Assembly: GCF_030440365.1 (NCBI RefSeq)
Contig: NZ_CP124050.1
Location: forward strand, 806,001 to 870,000
Direction of reading: 5' to 3'
From: [Borrelia] lusitaniae
GTDB taxonomy: Bacteria; Spirochaetota; Spirochaetia; Borreliales; Borreliaceae
Length of the DNA stretch: 64,000 bases
Each line of letters opens with the position of its first letter. Positions within the stretch are counted from its first letter, which is position 1. Below, one piece after another: positions 8,946 through 17,352 of the stretch. The position numbers and the translations under genes are program-made. Below the pieces are notes generated by a model, which had not been told where the DNA came from, did no database searches, and saw only the letters and a program-made list of their open reading frames with translations.

Positions 8946-9578
8946 TTATTCTTTTTGTACTTTATTTAATCTTATTTCTTCATTTTTTACCGTGTTGCGT
9001 ATAACTTTGTATTTGCTATTATTTAATTCATTTAGACTTAAAACATCATTTATTCTGGTTGTGTTAATTTTGTATTTAAAGTATATGTTTTGTTCATTAA
9101 GGATTTCATTTTTTTTTAGATTTTCTTTTGCAAATACAATAGGCTCAATTATATCAATATACATATTAATGTAATTGTGTCTTTTATAACTTTCAAAGTT
9201 TTTTGCATAATAAACCAGAATTTTTTGAATTGGAATATTCTTGTATGAGTTATTGCCTTTTATTTTAAATTTTATTTTTTTGAAAAATTTGTCATCTATG
9301 TTTATTTCAGATTCATCAAAGTTGAATTGGAGTATATAGATATTTTCATTTGATAAATTTTTTGTGATGTAATAAATCATTTCAAAAATTATTGATTTTT
9401 TCTTTAAATGCGGGGGTATATATATTTTTGATAAACTTTGATTGTTGCATATTTTTGAATACTTCTTTGAAAAAAAATATGCTTTACTAGGAGCAATATT
9501 AAAGCACAAATCATGAACAGAGCTTATAATTGAGCTTGTTGTGAAAAATAAAATAAAAATAAATAACTTTTTTTTTAT
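8946..9578 (-). pseudogene. flgA: flgA-like P-ring chaperone gene without a normal start codon
   Basis: The frame holds a SAF-type domain near its end (VFAKENLKKNEILNEQNIYF ... LNELNNSKYKVIRNTVKNEE), which marks FlgA, the periplasmic chaperone of the P-ring protein. Read upstream, the same frame gives a convincing signal peptide (KKKLFIFILFFTTSSIISS), but its first codon is ATA at 9578-9576 where ATG is expected. The first ordinary start in frame is a TTG at 9509, inside the mature protein. The C-terminal 60 or so residues typical of FlgA are also missing; the frame stops right after the SAF core. It is either decayed or uses a non-standard start. It lies between flgG and the flgI remnant. 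The remaining 120 bases to flgI are non-coding. Confidence 0.6.
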
Positions 9579-9579
9579 T

Positions 9580-10377
9580 TTATTGCCTTTTTAAATTATT
9601 TGCGATTCCTAACATATTGTCAGAAGTTTGAATAGCTTTTGAGTTTATTTCATAAGCTCTTTGCGCTACTATCATTGTTACCATTTCTTCAGCAATAGAT
9701 ACATTTGACATTTCAAGAATGCCTTGTCTTAGTTTTCCCATGCCCTCACTTCCCGGTATTCCTGCTATTTCTTGGCCTGATCCGGCTGTTTCTTTAAATA
9801 AATTGCTTCCAATAGCGCTTAGTCCTGCAGGATTAACAAATCTTGATATTTTAAATTGTCCAAGTTCTATTGGTTCGTTGCTGTTGTCAATTTTTACTGA
9901 CACTATTCCTTGCTCAGATATTGTAATTGAGTTTTGGATATATTCTTCAGGGAAGAATATATTAGGCAGCACCTTGTATCCTTGACTTGTTACAAGCTCC
10001 CCGTTAGAATCGATTTTAAATGATCCATCTCTAGTATATGCATAACTTCCGTCAGGCATAAGAATTTTGTAAAATCCATCTCCTTCAATAGCAACATCGG
10101 TTAGTAAATTGGTTGTTTGCATTTTTCCTTGTTCAAATATTCTCTGAGTAGCAGCAATTTTTGTTCCGTGACCAACTTGATTTCCAAGCGGTCTTAAAGT
10201 ATTTTCAGTTGCGGGAGTTCCTGCTTTGTTTCGGGTTTGATAAATCAAATCCTCAAATTCTGCTCTGATTTTTTTAAATCCTGTAGTATTCACATTTGAA
10301 AGATTATTGGCAATTGTGTCTACATTGTATTGTTGTGCAGTCATTCCACTTGCTGCTGTCCATAATGCTCTCATCAT
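9580..10377 (-). CDS. flgG: FlgG, distal flagellar rod protein
   Basis: The 265-residue protein begins MMRALWTAASGMTAQQYNVD, the standard FlgG N-terminal heptad helix, followed by NNLSNVNTTGFK. The D1 region includes GDGFYKILMPDGSYAYTRDG and FKIDSNGELV. The C-terminus ANNLKRQ follows VTMIVAQRAYEINSKAIQTSD, the second coiled-coil helix. FlgG forms the distal rod that passes through the periplasm, and here it would join the hook of the periplasmic flagella. It follows flgF by 12 bases. Confidence 0.96.
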   Translation of the reverse strand: MMRALWTAASGMTAQQYNVDTIANNLSNVNTTGFKKIRAEFEDLIYQTRNKAGTPATENTLRPLGNQVGHGTKIAATQRIFEQGKMQTTNLLTDVAIEGDGFYKILMPDGSYAYTRDGSFKIDSNGELVTSQGYKVLPNIFFPEEYIQNSITISEQGIVSVKIDNSNEPIELGQFKISRFVNPAGLSAIGSNLFKETAGSGQEIAGIPGSEGMGKLRQGILEMSNVSIAEEMVTMIVAQRAYEINSKAIQTSDNMLGIANNLKRQ

Positions 10378-10389
10378 AAAATATGCTCC

Positions 10390-11238
10390 TTAATATTTTC
10401 CAATTTCATTTATTAATTTTCCTAAAAGACTATCCTCAGTTTGTATTGTTTTTTGATTGGCTTCGTAAGCTCTGTTGATTTCAATCATTAAAACCATTTC
10501 TTTAACGCCATTAACATTGGAAGCTTCAAGTGCTTCTGTTTCTATTTTAGGTCTTAATGATACTTCAATTTCTTGTGCTTTGCCAGATGTTTTTGTATCA
10601 ACCCACAAAGAATTTCCTTGTTTTTTGAGAAATCTGGGATTTTCAAAATTTACAATTCTAATGGTATCAAGCAGTTCATAGTTTTCCCAAGAATTTTCAT
10701 GCTCACTGACAAGTCTTGTAGGGTTTGATTCAAAGTTTGAATTGTGAAATATTTGCCCTTGGGGAGTTATTTTAAAATTATTTTTTTTAAGATATATATA
10801 CCCTTTTTCTCCAAGAACAGGAAATCCACTTTTTGTAACAAGGATTCCTTCTTTTCCTATAGTAAAAGAACCATTTCTTGTATATCTTTCTCCATCTGAA
10901 GTTTGTATTACAAAAAATCCTTGATCAGTTAGTGCTAAATCCAATGGATTGCCAGTAGTTTTTAATGGACCTTGTTCAAATATTGTATATATCTCATTTT
11001 CTTCAACTCCTGTTCCTAGCTTGCCTACAATAGGAGCTGTTTCAAGATGTCCTTTGGGAAATTTATAAAGGCCATCATCATTTAATCTTCTTATTAGCAT
11101 TTCTGGAAATGCTTTTTGAATGGATAAATCTTTTTTGTACCCAATAAGATCTATGTTTGCCAAATTATTTGACACTACGTCAAGCTTGCGCCTTTCTGCC
11201 ATCATTCCGCTGGCAGCTGTATAAATTCCTCTTACCAC
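10390..11238 (-). CDS. flgF: FlgF/FlhO, proximal rod protein
   Basis: The protein has 282 residues from the GTG chosen here (VVRGIYTAASGMMAERRKLD). The same frame can be extended by 14 codons to 11280, but an AAAGGAT ribosome site lies eight bases before the GTG and homology starts there. It has the N-terminal NNLANIDLIGYKK motif, a DQGFFVIQTSDGERYTRNGS core, and a C-terminal EMVLMIEINRAYEANQKTIQ helix. These make it a FlgG paralogue, named FlhO or FlgF in spirochetes. It is the first gene of the flagellar block on the minus strand. Confidence 0.92.
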   Translation of the reverse strand: MVRGIYTAASGMMAERRKLDVVSNNLANIDLIGYKKDLSIQKAFPEMLIRRLNDDGLYKFPKGHLETAPIVGKLGTGVEENEIYTIFEQGPLKTTGNPLDLALTDQGFFVIQTSDGERYTRNGSFTIGKEGILVTKSGFPVLGEKGYIYLKKNNFKITPQGQIFHNSNFESNPTRLVSEHENSWENYELLDTIRIVNFENPRFLKKQGNSLWVDTKTSGKAQEIEVSLRPKIETEALEASNVNGVKEMVLMIEINRAYEANQKTIQTEDSLLGKLINEIGKY

Positions 11239-11251
11239 GGTTAAATCCTTT

Positions 11252-11290
11252 AAGACAATTAACTTTATTAATACTAGCATTAATTGTCTT
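11252..11290 (-). promoter_or_regulatory. Leader hairpin in front of flgF
   Basis: A perfect 11-bp inverted repeat (AAGACAATTAA and TTAATTGTCTT, 17-base spacer) ends directly next to the AAAGGAT ribosome site of flgF. On the minus strand a TATAAG that could be a -10 box covers 11288-11293, so the hairpin would either overlap the transcription start or lie just inside the leader. It might affect translation or bind a regulator. Confidence 0.4.
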
Positions 11291-11383
11291 ATATAACAAT
11301 TAATTGGCCTATTGTTTTTTGCTTAAGTTTATATTTTTTTATCCGGTTTTTTATCTTTATAAAAAAAATTATGAAATAAATTG

Positions 11384-11389
11384 TATAAT
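11384..11389 (+). promoter_or_regulatory. Candidate -10 box for the DUF2147 gene
   Basis: TATAAT lies about 90 bases before the next plus-strand start. No good -35 element is visible at the usual distance. The rest of the roughly 200-base divergent spacer holds no gene that I can see. Confidence 0.35.
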
Positions 11390-11481
11390 GATGTTTGTGG
11401 CTGATTTTTAAATCATTTATTCTAAATGAGTAATTTAAAAAAAGAACTATATTTTAGAATTATTAGTTTTAAGGAGAATTG

Positions 11482-12039
11482 ATGAATAGAGTTTTTTTAA
11501 AGTTTTTTCTTTTTTTTTGTATTGCAATGGTTTTATTTGCAAATTCAAAAGATTCAAATGAAAAGGAAATTATTAATGAGGCTGCAAACCTTGATTTTGA
11601 AAATGAAGTTTTAGGATATTGGGTTGGTTATGATGATGTGACTAATATAAAAAATTCTATTATTTATATTTATAAATATAATGAAGAAGTTTATGGCCGA
11701 ATTTTAACTGTAATAAAAGATGGTAAAAATTATTCAACTCAAAATCCTTCAGGAGACACTGTGGTTGGATTTGAAAATCTTGCTATAGAAGGTCTTGATT
11801 TTATGTGGGGTCTTAAGTATTCTGCTTCTTCTAAAAAGTGGGATGGGGGTAAAATAATAGATCCTAAAAACGGTAAAATTTATAATTCTGAAATTAGCGT
11901 TGATAGTAAAACCGGAAATCTTATTACCAGAGGTAAAGTTTGGATTTTTGGCAGAAGTAAAATTTGGACAAGAGCTAAAGTTGATGAAATACCAAAAGTA
12001 GATTTACAAAATCTTTCTCCAGCGCCCCCTTTAAAATAA
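11482..12039 (+). CDS. Exported DUF2147-like protein
   Basis: The protein of about 185 residues starts with a signal peptide (MNRVFLKFFLFFCIAMVLFANS). The mature part has the DUF2147 pattern: GYWVGYDD near the start, IYIYKYNEEVYGRIL, then GLKYSASSKKWDGGKIIDPKNGKIYNSE and a late TRGKVWIFGRSKIWTR, which suggests a small beta-barrel or lipocalin-like fold. The function of the family is unknown. The ATG was preferred over the TTG one codon earlier because AAGGAG is well spaced from it. It is transcribed away from the flagellar block. Confidence 0.65.
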   Translation: MNRVFLKFFLFFCIAMVLFANSKDSNEKEIINEAANLDFENEVLGYWVGYDDVTNIKNSIIYIYKYNEEVYGRILTVIKDGKNYSTQNPSGDTVVGFENLAIEGLDFMWGLKYSASSKKWDGGKIIDPKNGKIYNSEISVDSKTGNLITRGKVWIFGRSKIWTRAKVDEIPKVDLQNLSPAPPLK

Positions 12040-12104
12040 ATAAATTTGGCATTTGGTTTTACTATGTTGAAAAAATACATAAACATAGATGGGATAAGTA
12101 TGTT

Positions 12105-12635
12105 ATGAAAAATAAAGCAGAGTATTATGATCAGTTTATTGCAAAAGTACCCAATTTTCCTAAAAAGGGTGTTCTTTTTTACGATATTACTAGTGTTTTG
12201 TTAAAACCCGAAGTTTATACTTCTTTAATAAATGATGCATATTCTTTTTATAATCTTAAAAAGATTGATTGCATTGCTGTTGTGGAATCTAGGGGGTATT
12301 TGATAGGTGCTCCTTTGTCTTTAAAAATGCAACTTCCTCTCCTTTTGATTCGAAAAGAGGGTAAATTACCAAGAGAAGTTTTTAGCGAAGATTATGAGCT
12401 TGAATATGGCATTGGGAAAATAGAAGTGCACAAAGAAGATGTTAGGATGTATTCCAATATTCTTTTAATAGATGATATATTAGCTACCGGGGGAACTTTA
12501 AAGTCGTCTGCAATTTTGCTAGAGAGAGCCGGAGGCAAGGTTAAAGATATTTTTTGTTTTATTGAGCTTTGCGGTATTAATGGTAGACGCATCCTTGAAG
12601 GTTATGAGGTTAATTCTCTTGTAAAGTACATTTAA
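12105..12635 (+). CDS. apt: Adenine phosphoribosyltransferase
   Basis: Apt makes AMP from adenine and PRPP, a salvage step that matters in an organism without purine synthesis. The 176-residue protein shows FPKKGVLFYDITSVL near the N-terminus, the VVESRGYLIGAPL loop, LIRKEGKLPRE, and the PRPP-binding motif ILLIDDILATGGT at residues 121-133. The length is normal for the family. It stands just upstream of the rplU promoter. Confidence 0.95.
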   Translation: MKNKAEYYDQFIAKVPNFPKKGVLFYDITSVLLKPEVYTSLINDAYSFYNLKKIDCIAVVESRGYLIGAPLSLKMQLPLLLIRKEGKLPREVFSEDYELEYGIGKIEVHKEDVRMYSNILLIDDILATGGTLKSSAILLERAGGKVKDIFCFIELCGINGRRILEGYEVNSLVKYI

Positions 12636-12638
12636 TGC

Positions 12639-12668
12639 TTGACTTTTCTTTTTTATTAAATTTACAAT
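12639..12668 (+). promoter_or_regulatory. Sigma-70 promoter for rplU-prp-rpmA
   Basis: TTGACT, an 18-base spacer and TACAAT lie directly upstream of rplU, placing the start of transcription about 12 bases before the start codon region (near 12675). The -35 begins right after the apt stop. Confidence 0.65.
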
Positions 12669-12687
12669 ATTTAGTTGAGGTAATGTA

Positions 12688-12999
12688 ATGTATGCATTGG
12701 TAGAAATAAACGGTAAGCAATATAAGGCTGTTGAGGGTGAGTTTTTAAAAATAGATAAAATTTCTCCTATTGAAAAAGAGAAGTTGGAATTTAATAGTGT
12801 TTTGCTTGTAAATAAAGATGGAGAGATTAAAATAGGAAAGCCCTATGTTACAAATTCTCTTATTAGATGTACCTATAGAGAAGATAAAAAAGATAAAAAG
12901 GTTATTTCTTACAGATATAGAAGAAGAAAATCAAGTGAGAGAAAAGTTGGGCACAGGCAAACTTATTCTTATATTTTGGTTGATGAAATAGTTTTTTAA
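12688..12999 (+). CDS. rplU: 50S ribosomal protein bL21
   Basis: The 103-residue protein begins [20 protein letters not shown] and ends with the [19 protein letters not shown] motif and ILVDEI, as bL21 does. It binds 23S rRNA in the large subunit. It is first in the usual rplU-prp-rpmA-obg order. Confidence 0.97.
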   Translation: MYALVEINGKQYKAVEGEFLKIDKISPIEKEKLEFNSVLLVNKDGEIKIGKPYVTNSLIRCTYREDKKDKKVISYRYRRRKSSERKVGHRQTYSYILVDEIVF

Positions 13000-13004
13000 G
13001 TTTA

Positions 13005-13325
13005 TTGATTAGTGTTTTAGTAAAAGTAAAAGACGATGTAATCATTTATATTTTAGCTAATGGTCATGCTATGAGCAAGAATAATGTTAGCATTGTCTGC
13101 TCTTCTTTTTCTTTTATTTTGAGAACTTTTTTTAGTGTTCTTGATCTTGAAGGTGAGGCTTTTATTGTAAAAAATTCAAAAAGAGGTTATTTGGAATTTA
13201 AGCCTTTTTTTAAGGATTTGAATAAAGAAAGTCTTTTTTATTATAGTAAATTTTTAATTAGAGGCATAAATGATTTGTGCTTTGAGTATCCTGATGATAT
13301 TCAATTAGTTTTGGAGGAAAATTAA
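13005..13325 (+). CDS. prp: Prp-like ribosomal-processing cysteine protease
   Basis: The 106-residue protein sits between rplU and rpmA, the fixed site of Prp (YsxB) genes. The catalytic pair is visible as H21 in ANGHA and C32 in IVCSS. In Firmicutes Prp trims an N-terminal extension from bL27. The bL27 encoded next door has no such extension, so this protein may have another task. Translation appears to start at a TTG five bases after the rplU stop; no ATG is available near the N-terminus, so coupling to rplU is likely. It overlaps the rpmA ATG by one base. Confidence 0.78.
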   Translation: MISVLVKVKDDVIIYILANGHAMSKNNVSIVCSSFSFILRTFFSVLDLEGEAFIVKNSKRGYLEFKPFFKDLNKESLFYYSKFLIRGINDLCFEYPDDIQLVLEEN

Positions 13326-13576
13326 TGGCAACAAGTAAAAGTGGTGGTAGTTCAAAAAATGGGCGAGACTCCATATCTAAGCGACTTGGAGTTAAAAGAA
13401 GTGGTGGTCAATTTGTTAAGGCTGGAGAAATAATCGTTAGACAAAGAGGTACAAAATTCCATAAGGGCAAAAACGTTGGCCTTGGAAGAGACTATACAAT
13501 ATTTGCGCTTTTATCTGGTAAGGTAGAGTTTAAAACTTTGAAAGGGCGAAAATATGTAAATATTGTTAGCACGTAA
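13325..13576 (+). CDS. rpmA: 50S ribosomal protein bL27
   Basis: The 83-residue protein reads [20 protein letters not shown], then LGVKRSGGQ and [19 protein letters not shown], which is bL27. Its N-terminal tail reaches the peptidyl transferase centre. The tail is the short E. coli type with no cleavable leader, even though a Prp-like protease gene precedes it. GGAGG lies just before the ATG. Confidence 0.97.
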   Translation: MATSKSGGSSKNGRDSISKRLGVKRSGGQFVKAGEIIVRQRGTKFHKGKNVGLGRDYTIFALLSGKVEFKTLKGRKYVNIVST

Positions 13577-13634
13577 TTTAAATATTTTTAGTATGTAAAT
13601 ATTGCTTAGTTTTAATTGAAAAATTGGAGAAAGT

Positions 13635-14621
13635 TTGTATAACTTTAAGGACTCTGTAAGTATATCTGTAGTTTCGGGCAACGGTGGTTCTGGGTGTGTT
13701 TCTTTTTTACGAGAAAAGTTTAATGCAAAGGGTGGTCCAGATGGTGGAAATGGTGGGAGTGGTGGAAATGTAATTTTCAAGGTAAGAGAAAATCTTCGTA
13801 CTTTATCTTTTTATAAAAATGGTCATGTGCTTTGTGCCGAAAATGGCAAGCCTGGAATGGGTTCTAAGAGAAGTGGCGCTAATGGGAAAGATTTAATTCT
13901 TTTTGTTCCTCCAAATACAGATATTTATGATGAAAATGATGGAACTCTTTTATATAGACTTGAAAATTTAAATGACGAATTTGTTATTTTAAAAGGTGGC
14001 AGAGGTGGTCTTGGTAATTGGAATTTTAAAACTTCAGTTAGAAGGGCGCCAAGGTTTGCTCAACCTGGAGAATCGGGCAATAGCTTGAATGTGCGTCTTG
14101 AACTTTTTTTGGTGGCGGATATTGGGCTTGTTGGTCTTCCTAATGTTGGTAAATCTTCTCTTCTCAATAGAATAACTTCAGCAAAATCCAGGGTTGCAAA
14201 TTATCCTTTTACAACAAAGATCCCTCATCTTGGTATACTTAGATATTCTTATAATGATTTAATCATTGCAGATATTCCAGGAATAATTAAAGGCGCTAGC
14301 TTTGGAGTAGGGCTTGGAACCAAATTTTTAAAACATATTGCTAAAACTAAAATTTTAGCTTTAGTAATTGATATTTCTGAAGCAAATTTTTTGGAATCAT
14401 ATAACATTCTTTTAAATGAATTGAAATCTTATAGCTACAATCTTTTTAATAAGAAAAAAATTATTGTTGCTAATAAGCTTGATTTAGATGGTTCTGAGAA
14501 AAATTTTGATTGCTTTATAAAAGCTTTAGGAAAAGAAAAGATTATCGGTATTTCTATTTATGAGAATAGAGGGATTGATGAACTTATTAAAGAATTTTTT
14601 ATTTTGGCTAAAACTTTTTAA
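13635..14621 (+). CDS. obg: Obg/CgtA GTPase
   Basis: Obg is a GTPase for large-subunit assembly and stress control. The N-terminal glycine-rich Obg fold is clear in residues 1-155 (GNGGSGCVSFLREKF, GGPDGGNGGSGGN). The G domain follows with GLPNVGKSS (near residue 170), DIPGI, and ANKLD. The C-terminal domain of longer Obg proteins is absent; 328 residues is the short form. The start is a TTG preceded by GGAGA. The fourth gene after rplU, it probably belongs to the same transcript. Confidence 0.95.
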   Translation: MYNFKDSVSISVVSGNGGSGCVSFLREKFNAKGGPDGGNGGSGGNVIFKVRENLRTLSFYKNGHVLCAENGKPGMGSKRSGANGKDLILFVPPNTDIYDENDGTLLYRLENLNDEFVILKGGRGGLGNWNFKTSVRRAPRFAQPGESGNSLNVRLELFLVADIGLVGLPNVGKSSLLNRITSAKSRVANYPFTTKIPHLGILRYSYNDLIIADIPGIIKGASFGVGLGTKFLKHIAKTKILALVIDISEANFLESYNILLNELKSYSYNLFNKKKIIVANKLDLDGSEKNFDCFIKALGKEKIIGISIYENRGIDELIKEFFILAKTF

Positions 14622-14715
14622 TAAATTGATTATTGATTTTTTATTGCCGGCTTTTTTTGTTTTTAAGATTTGGTTTTTGGATATCAAGTTAATTTGATTT
14701 AGGGAAAAATAATTT

Positions 14716-15297
14716 ATGAGAATTGCAATATTAGGAGGCACTTATAATCCAGTTCATATTGGACATATTTTTTTGGCTAAAGAGATAGAGTGTTTATTAA
14801 ATATTGATAAGATAATATTTATTCCCACTTGTAATCCGGCTCATAAATTAATTGGGGAGAATATTAGTGTTAAAAATAGAATAGATATGCTAAAACTTGC
14901 ATTAGAGAATGAAAATAAAATGTTCATAGATGATTGCGATATAATAAATGGTGGCATAACTTATACTGTTGATACTATTTCTTGTGTTAAAAAAAAATAT
15001 AAAAATGATAAACTTTTTTTAGTTATTGGTGATGATCTTTTTCAAAATTTTGATTCATGGAAGGATCCTCAAAGTATTGCAAGTTCTGTTGATATTGTTG
15101 TTGCTCACAGAATCTACAAAGAGAGGCTTAAAAGTTCTTTTAAGCATACTTATATAGATAATAAAATAATACCTATTTCCTCATCAGAGATTAGAAATAG
15201 AATTGCTAATGGACTTCCTGTTAGTTATTTACTACCCTTTGGTGTGCTAAAATACATTAAAGACAATTATTTATATGTTAAAAAGGTAAATGTTTGA
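14716..15297 (+). CDS. nadD: Nicotinate-nucleotide adenylyltransferase
   Basis: NadD converts nicotinate mononucleotide and ATP to deamido-NAD. Seen are the nucleotidyl-transferase motif [11 protein letters not shown] at residues 7-17, [24 protein letters not shown], and the [15 protein letters not shown] motif near the C-terminus. At 193 residues it has normal length. It overlaps the next gene by four bases. Confidence 0.94.
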   Translation: MRIAILGGTYNPVHIGHIFLAKEIECLLNIDKIIFIPTCNPAHKLIGENISVKNRIDMLKLALENENKMFIDDCDIINGGITYTVDTISCVKKKYKNDKLFLVIGDDLFQNFDSWKDPQSIASSVDIVVAHRIYKERLKSSFKHTYIDNKIIPISSSEIRNRIANGLPVSYLLPFGVLKYIKDNYLYVKKVNV

Positions 15298-16475
15298 GAA
15301 AGGATTTAATTTTTTTAGTTTTAATTATTCTGATAATATCTAGTGTAGTAATTTTTTTTATTAGAAGTTCTAAAAAAGAGTTGATTTACTTCGAACTTAA
15401 CACAAAAAATAACATTAGTTTTTTGTTTATAGTAGAAGATCTTAACAAAAACCTTGTAAGTATGCAAGAAATTTTTATTAATATAAAAACAGGAAATATT
15501 GGTTTTTTAGATGTTCCAATTCATACTGGATATGAAGATTTAAAAGGTAATATATCTTGGTTTAAAGATCTTTATAAAAAAAATTCTTTTAATAAGTTTT
15601 TATCTAAAATTTATACACAATTATCTCATGAATCAGATTATTATATTCGTTTTCAAAAAGAGAATTTTGTTAAACTTGTTGATTATTTGGGGGGGGTTAG
15701 ACTTCTTGTTAAAAATCCAGTAAAAGTTTATAGTTTTGACGATTCTATTTTAATACCCTCTGGCACTTCTAATTTTGATGGTGATAAAGCGTATGATTAT
15801 TTGAGATATTTTAATGATGTTAATCATTTTGAAGAGAGAGTTGAGTTTTTTAAAGAGTTTTTTAAAAAACTTCTTTTTCAAATTTCAGATTTTGGTATTG
15901 AAAATGACAATTTTTTTAAAATATATTCTATGTTAGATACTAACCTTTCAGAGGTTGTTTTTAAGTATATTGTTAAAAATTATAAAATAAATAATGATAA
16001 AATTATTTCTATTACTATTAAAGGACAAGAAGAGATTTTTAAGGATAATAATAATGATTTGATAAAGGTAGTTTTTCCTTATTATGGAGGTGCTATTTTA
16101 AAAGAATCAGTGGATAAATTGAACAAAGAGTTAATTAATGAAGGTGCAGAAGAGATAGTAAAGATTATTGTTTTAAATGGAACAAAAGTTGTTGGACTTG
16201 CAAAAAAAACAGCAAATATTTTTAATTCTTTAAAATTTAAAGTTTTAAAATTTGACAATGCAGATAAAAATTCTTATAAAAATACCTTGATTATAAATAA
16301 TTCGGATAATTTAGAAATGGCTGTTAGAGTTGGGGAGGTAATTAAAACCGCAAATATTAAGCCAATTTCTGAGGTTCAAACCAAAATGTTAGAGCTTGAT
16401 AATTTTGATATTAATCCTGATGTAATAGTTGTTTTAGGAGATGATTTTGATGGAAGATATGTTAAAAGTAAGTGA
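15294..16475 (+). CDS. LytR-CpsA-Psr (LCP) family membrane protein with LytR_C tail
   Basis: The 393-residue protein has one N-terminal membrane segment (residues 6-22). The LCP domain follows, with the conserved [18 protein letters not shown] and the [15 protein letters not shown] segment. The C-terminal third ([23 protein letters not shown] and onward) is a LytR_C domain. LCP enzymes attach polymers to peptidoglycan in Gram-positives; in a spirochete without teichoic acid the substrate is unknown. Translation starts at a TTG that overlaps the nadD stop. A run of eight G lies inside the LGGV codons; the frame is intact here. Confidence 0.78.
   Translation: MRKDLIFLVLIILIISSVVIFFIRSSKKELIYFELNTKNNISFLFIVEDLNKNLVSMQEIFINIKTGNIGFLDVPIHTGYEDLKGNISWFKDLYKKNSFNKFLSKIYTQLSHESDYYIRFQKENFVKLVDYLGGVRLLVKNPVKVYSFDDSILIPSGTSNFDGDKAYDYLRYFNDVNHFEERVEFFKEFFKKLLFQISDFGIENDNFFKIYSMLDTNLSEVVFKYIVKNYKINNDKIISITIKGQEEIFKDNNNDLIKVVFPYYGGAILKESVDKLNKELINEGAEEIVKIIVLNGTKVVGLAKKTANIFNSLKFKVLKFDNADKNSYKNTLIINNSDNLEMAVRVGEVIKTANIKPISEVQTKMLELDNFDINPDVIVVLGDDFDGRYVKSK
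15689..15696 (+). repeat. Eight-G homopolymer in the LCP gene
   Basis: Eight consecutive G occur in codons TTG-GGG-GGG-GTT in a sequence that otherwise has few G runs. It falls in the most conserved LCP motif, so a one-base slip would truncate the protein. Confidence 0.9.
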
Positions 16476-16800
16476 TATTAATGCTTTATGTAAAACAATA
16501 AGCGATTTTAATGGAATTGACGTTATAGGCATTAATGTTAGCAATATTTGCAATTGGACCGATTTTTTTATAATAGCTACTTTTGTATCATTTAAACAGA
16601 TGGAAGCTTTGTATCTTGATAAGATAGTTAAATTTTTTAAAGAAAAAAAAATTAATCTTAATCTTCAAGCCAAAGGGTTAGTTTATGACTGGACTGTTGT
16701 TTCAGGTGGAAACTTGGTAATTCATTTAATGAGTGAAAAATCTAGAGAATACTATGAGCTTGAAAAAATATGGTCCAAAGGAATTATTATTTATCCTTAA
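16450..16800 (+). CDS. rsfS: Ribosomal silencing factor RsfS
   Basis: RsfS binds bL14 and blocks subunit joining in poor growth. The 116-residue protein shows LCKTISDFNGIDVIGINVS, WTDFFIIATFVSFKQMEAL and the C-terminal VYDWTVVSGGNLVIHLMSEKSREYYELEKIW. Of three in-frame ATGs (16441, 16450, 16459), the second has AGGAG nine bases upstream and was chosen. The gene overlaps the end of the LCP gene in another frame. Confidence 0.9.
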   Translation: MEDMLKVSDINALCKTISDFNGIDVIGINVSNICNWTDFFIIATFVSFKQMEALYLDKIVKFFKEKKINLNLQAKGLVYDWTVVSGGNLVIHLMSEKSREYYELEKIWSKGIIIYP

Positions 16801-16842
16801 TTAATGTTTAATTAAAAAAACTAAAAATATCATAAAAATATG

Positions 16843-16870
16843 TTTACAAAAAATAGAAAATATTTTAGAT
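16843..16870 (+). promoter_or_regulatory. Candidate promoter of spoVG
   Basis: TTTACA, 16 bases, TTAGAT lie about 34 bases ahead of the spoVG start. This is a moderate match in an AT-rich 103-base spacer that carries no gene. Confidence 0.35.
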
Positions 16871-16903
16871 TTAAGGTATGTACTTTTTGCGGGAGGCTTA
16901 TAA

Positions 16904-17197
16904 GTGGATATTACAGACATAAGGATTAAGAAAGTTGAAAGTAAGAATTCTGGTTCTAAATTGTTAGCATATGTTGCAGTTACTTTTGATAATTGTTTAG
17001 TTCTTCACAATATTAGAGTTATTAAAGGGCAAAAGGGAGTATTTATTGCTATGCCTAATAGAAGGACTAGAGTTGGTGAGTATAAAGACATTGTACACCC
17101 TATTAGTCAAGATTTTAGGAAAACTTTGCAAACTTCTATTTTTAAGGAATATATAAGAGAAAATCCAGCTGATCTTGAACTTGAATTAGATTTTTAG
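16904..17197 (+). CDS. spoVG: SpoVG, nucleic acid-binding regulator
   Basis: The 97-residue protein starts at GTG after a strong GGGAGG. It reads [19 protein letters not shown], then [35 protein letters not shown] and a C-terminal DLELELDF. SpoVG from Borrelia is a site-specific DNA- and RNA-binding protein. It has no neighbour in its operon; an inverted repeat that may stop its transcript follows the stop codon. Confidence 0.96.
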   Translation: MDITDIRIKKVESKNSGSKLLAYVAVTFDNCLVLHNIRVIKGQKGVFIAMPNRRTRVGEYKDIVHPISQDFRKTLQTSIFKEYIRENPADLELELDF

Positions 17198-17203
17198 ATA
17201 ATT

Positions 17204-17240
17204 ATTGACAAAGCGTGTTGTATCTTGTATGCTTGTCAAT
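17204..17240 (+). promoter_or_regulatory. tRNA-Gln promoter inside an inverted repeat
   Basis: TTGACA, 17 bases, TATGCT is a good sigma-70 promoter starting eight bases after the spoVG stop and about 30 bases before the tRNA. Its -35 is part of ATTGACAA, which pairs with TTGTCAAT downstream. The same bases could therefore form a hairpin at the end of the spoVG transcript and act as a promoter for the tRNA. Confidence 0.6.
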
Positions 17241-17258
17241 TGTAAGTATTAAGGTATT

Positions 17259-17330
17259 TGGGACGTCGACAAGCGGTAAGTCAACTGGTTTTGGTCCAGT
17301 CATTCGAGGGTTCGAATCCTTCCGTCCCAG
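17259..17330 (+). tRNA. tRNA-Gln (anticodon TTG)
   Basis: The acceptor stem TGGGACG pairs with CGTCCCA, discriminator G. The anticodon arm ACTGG-TTTTGGT-CCAGT gives a 7-base loop with anticodon TTG (Gln, CAA/CAG). The T arm contains GGTTCGAATCC. CCA is not encoded. Confidence 0.95.
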
Positions 17331-17352
17331 TATTTAGATTAGGAGTTTTTTA

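Noticed and set aside
11239..11280. A longer flgF start (MLVLIKLIVLK...)
   Set aside because: Homology and the AAAGGAT site both point to the internal GTG; the extension lies in the leader hairpin.
15294..16475. Frameshift at the G8 run
   Set aside because: The frame reads through with conserved LCP motifs on both sides, so the gene is intact in this sequence.
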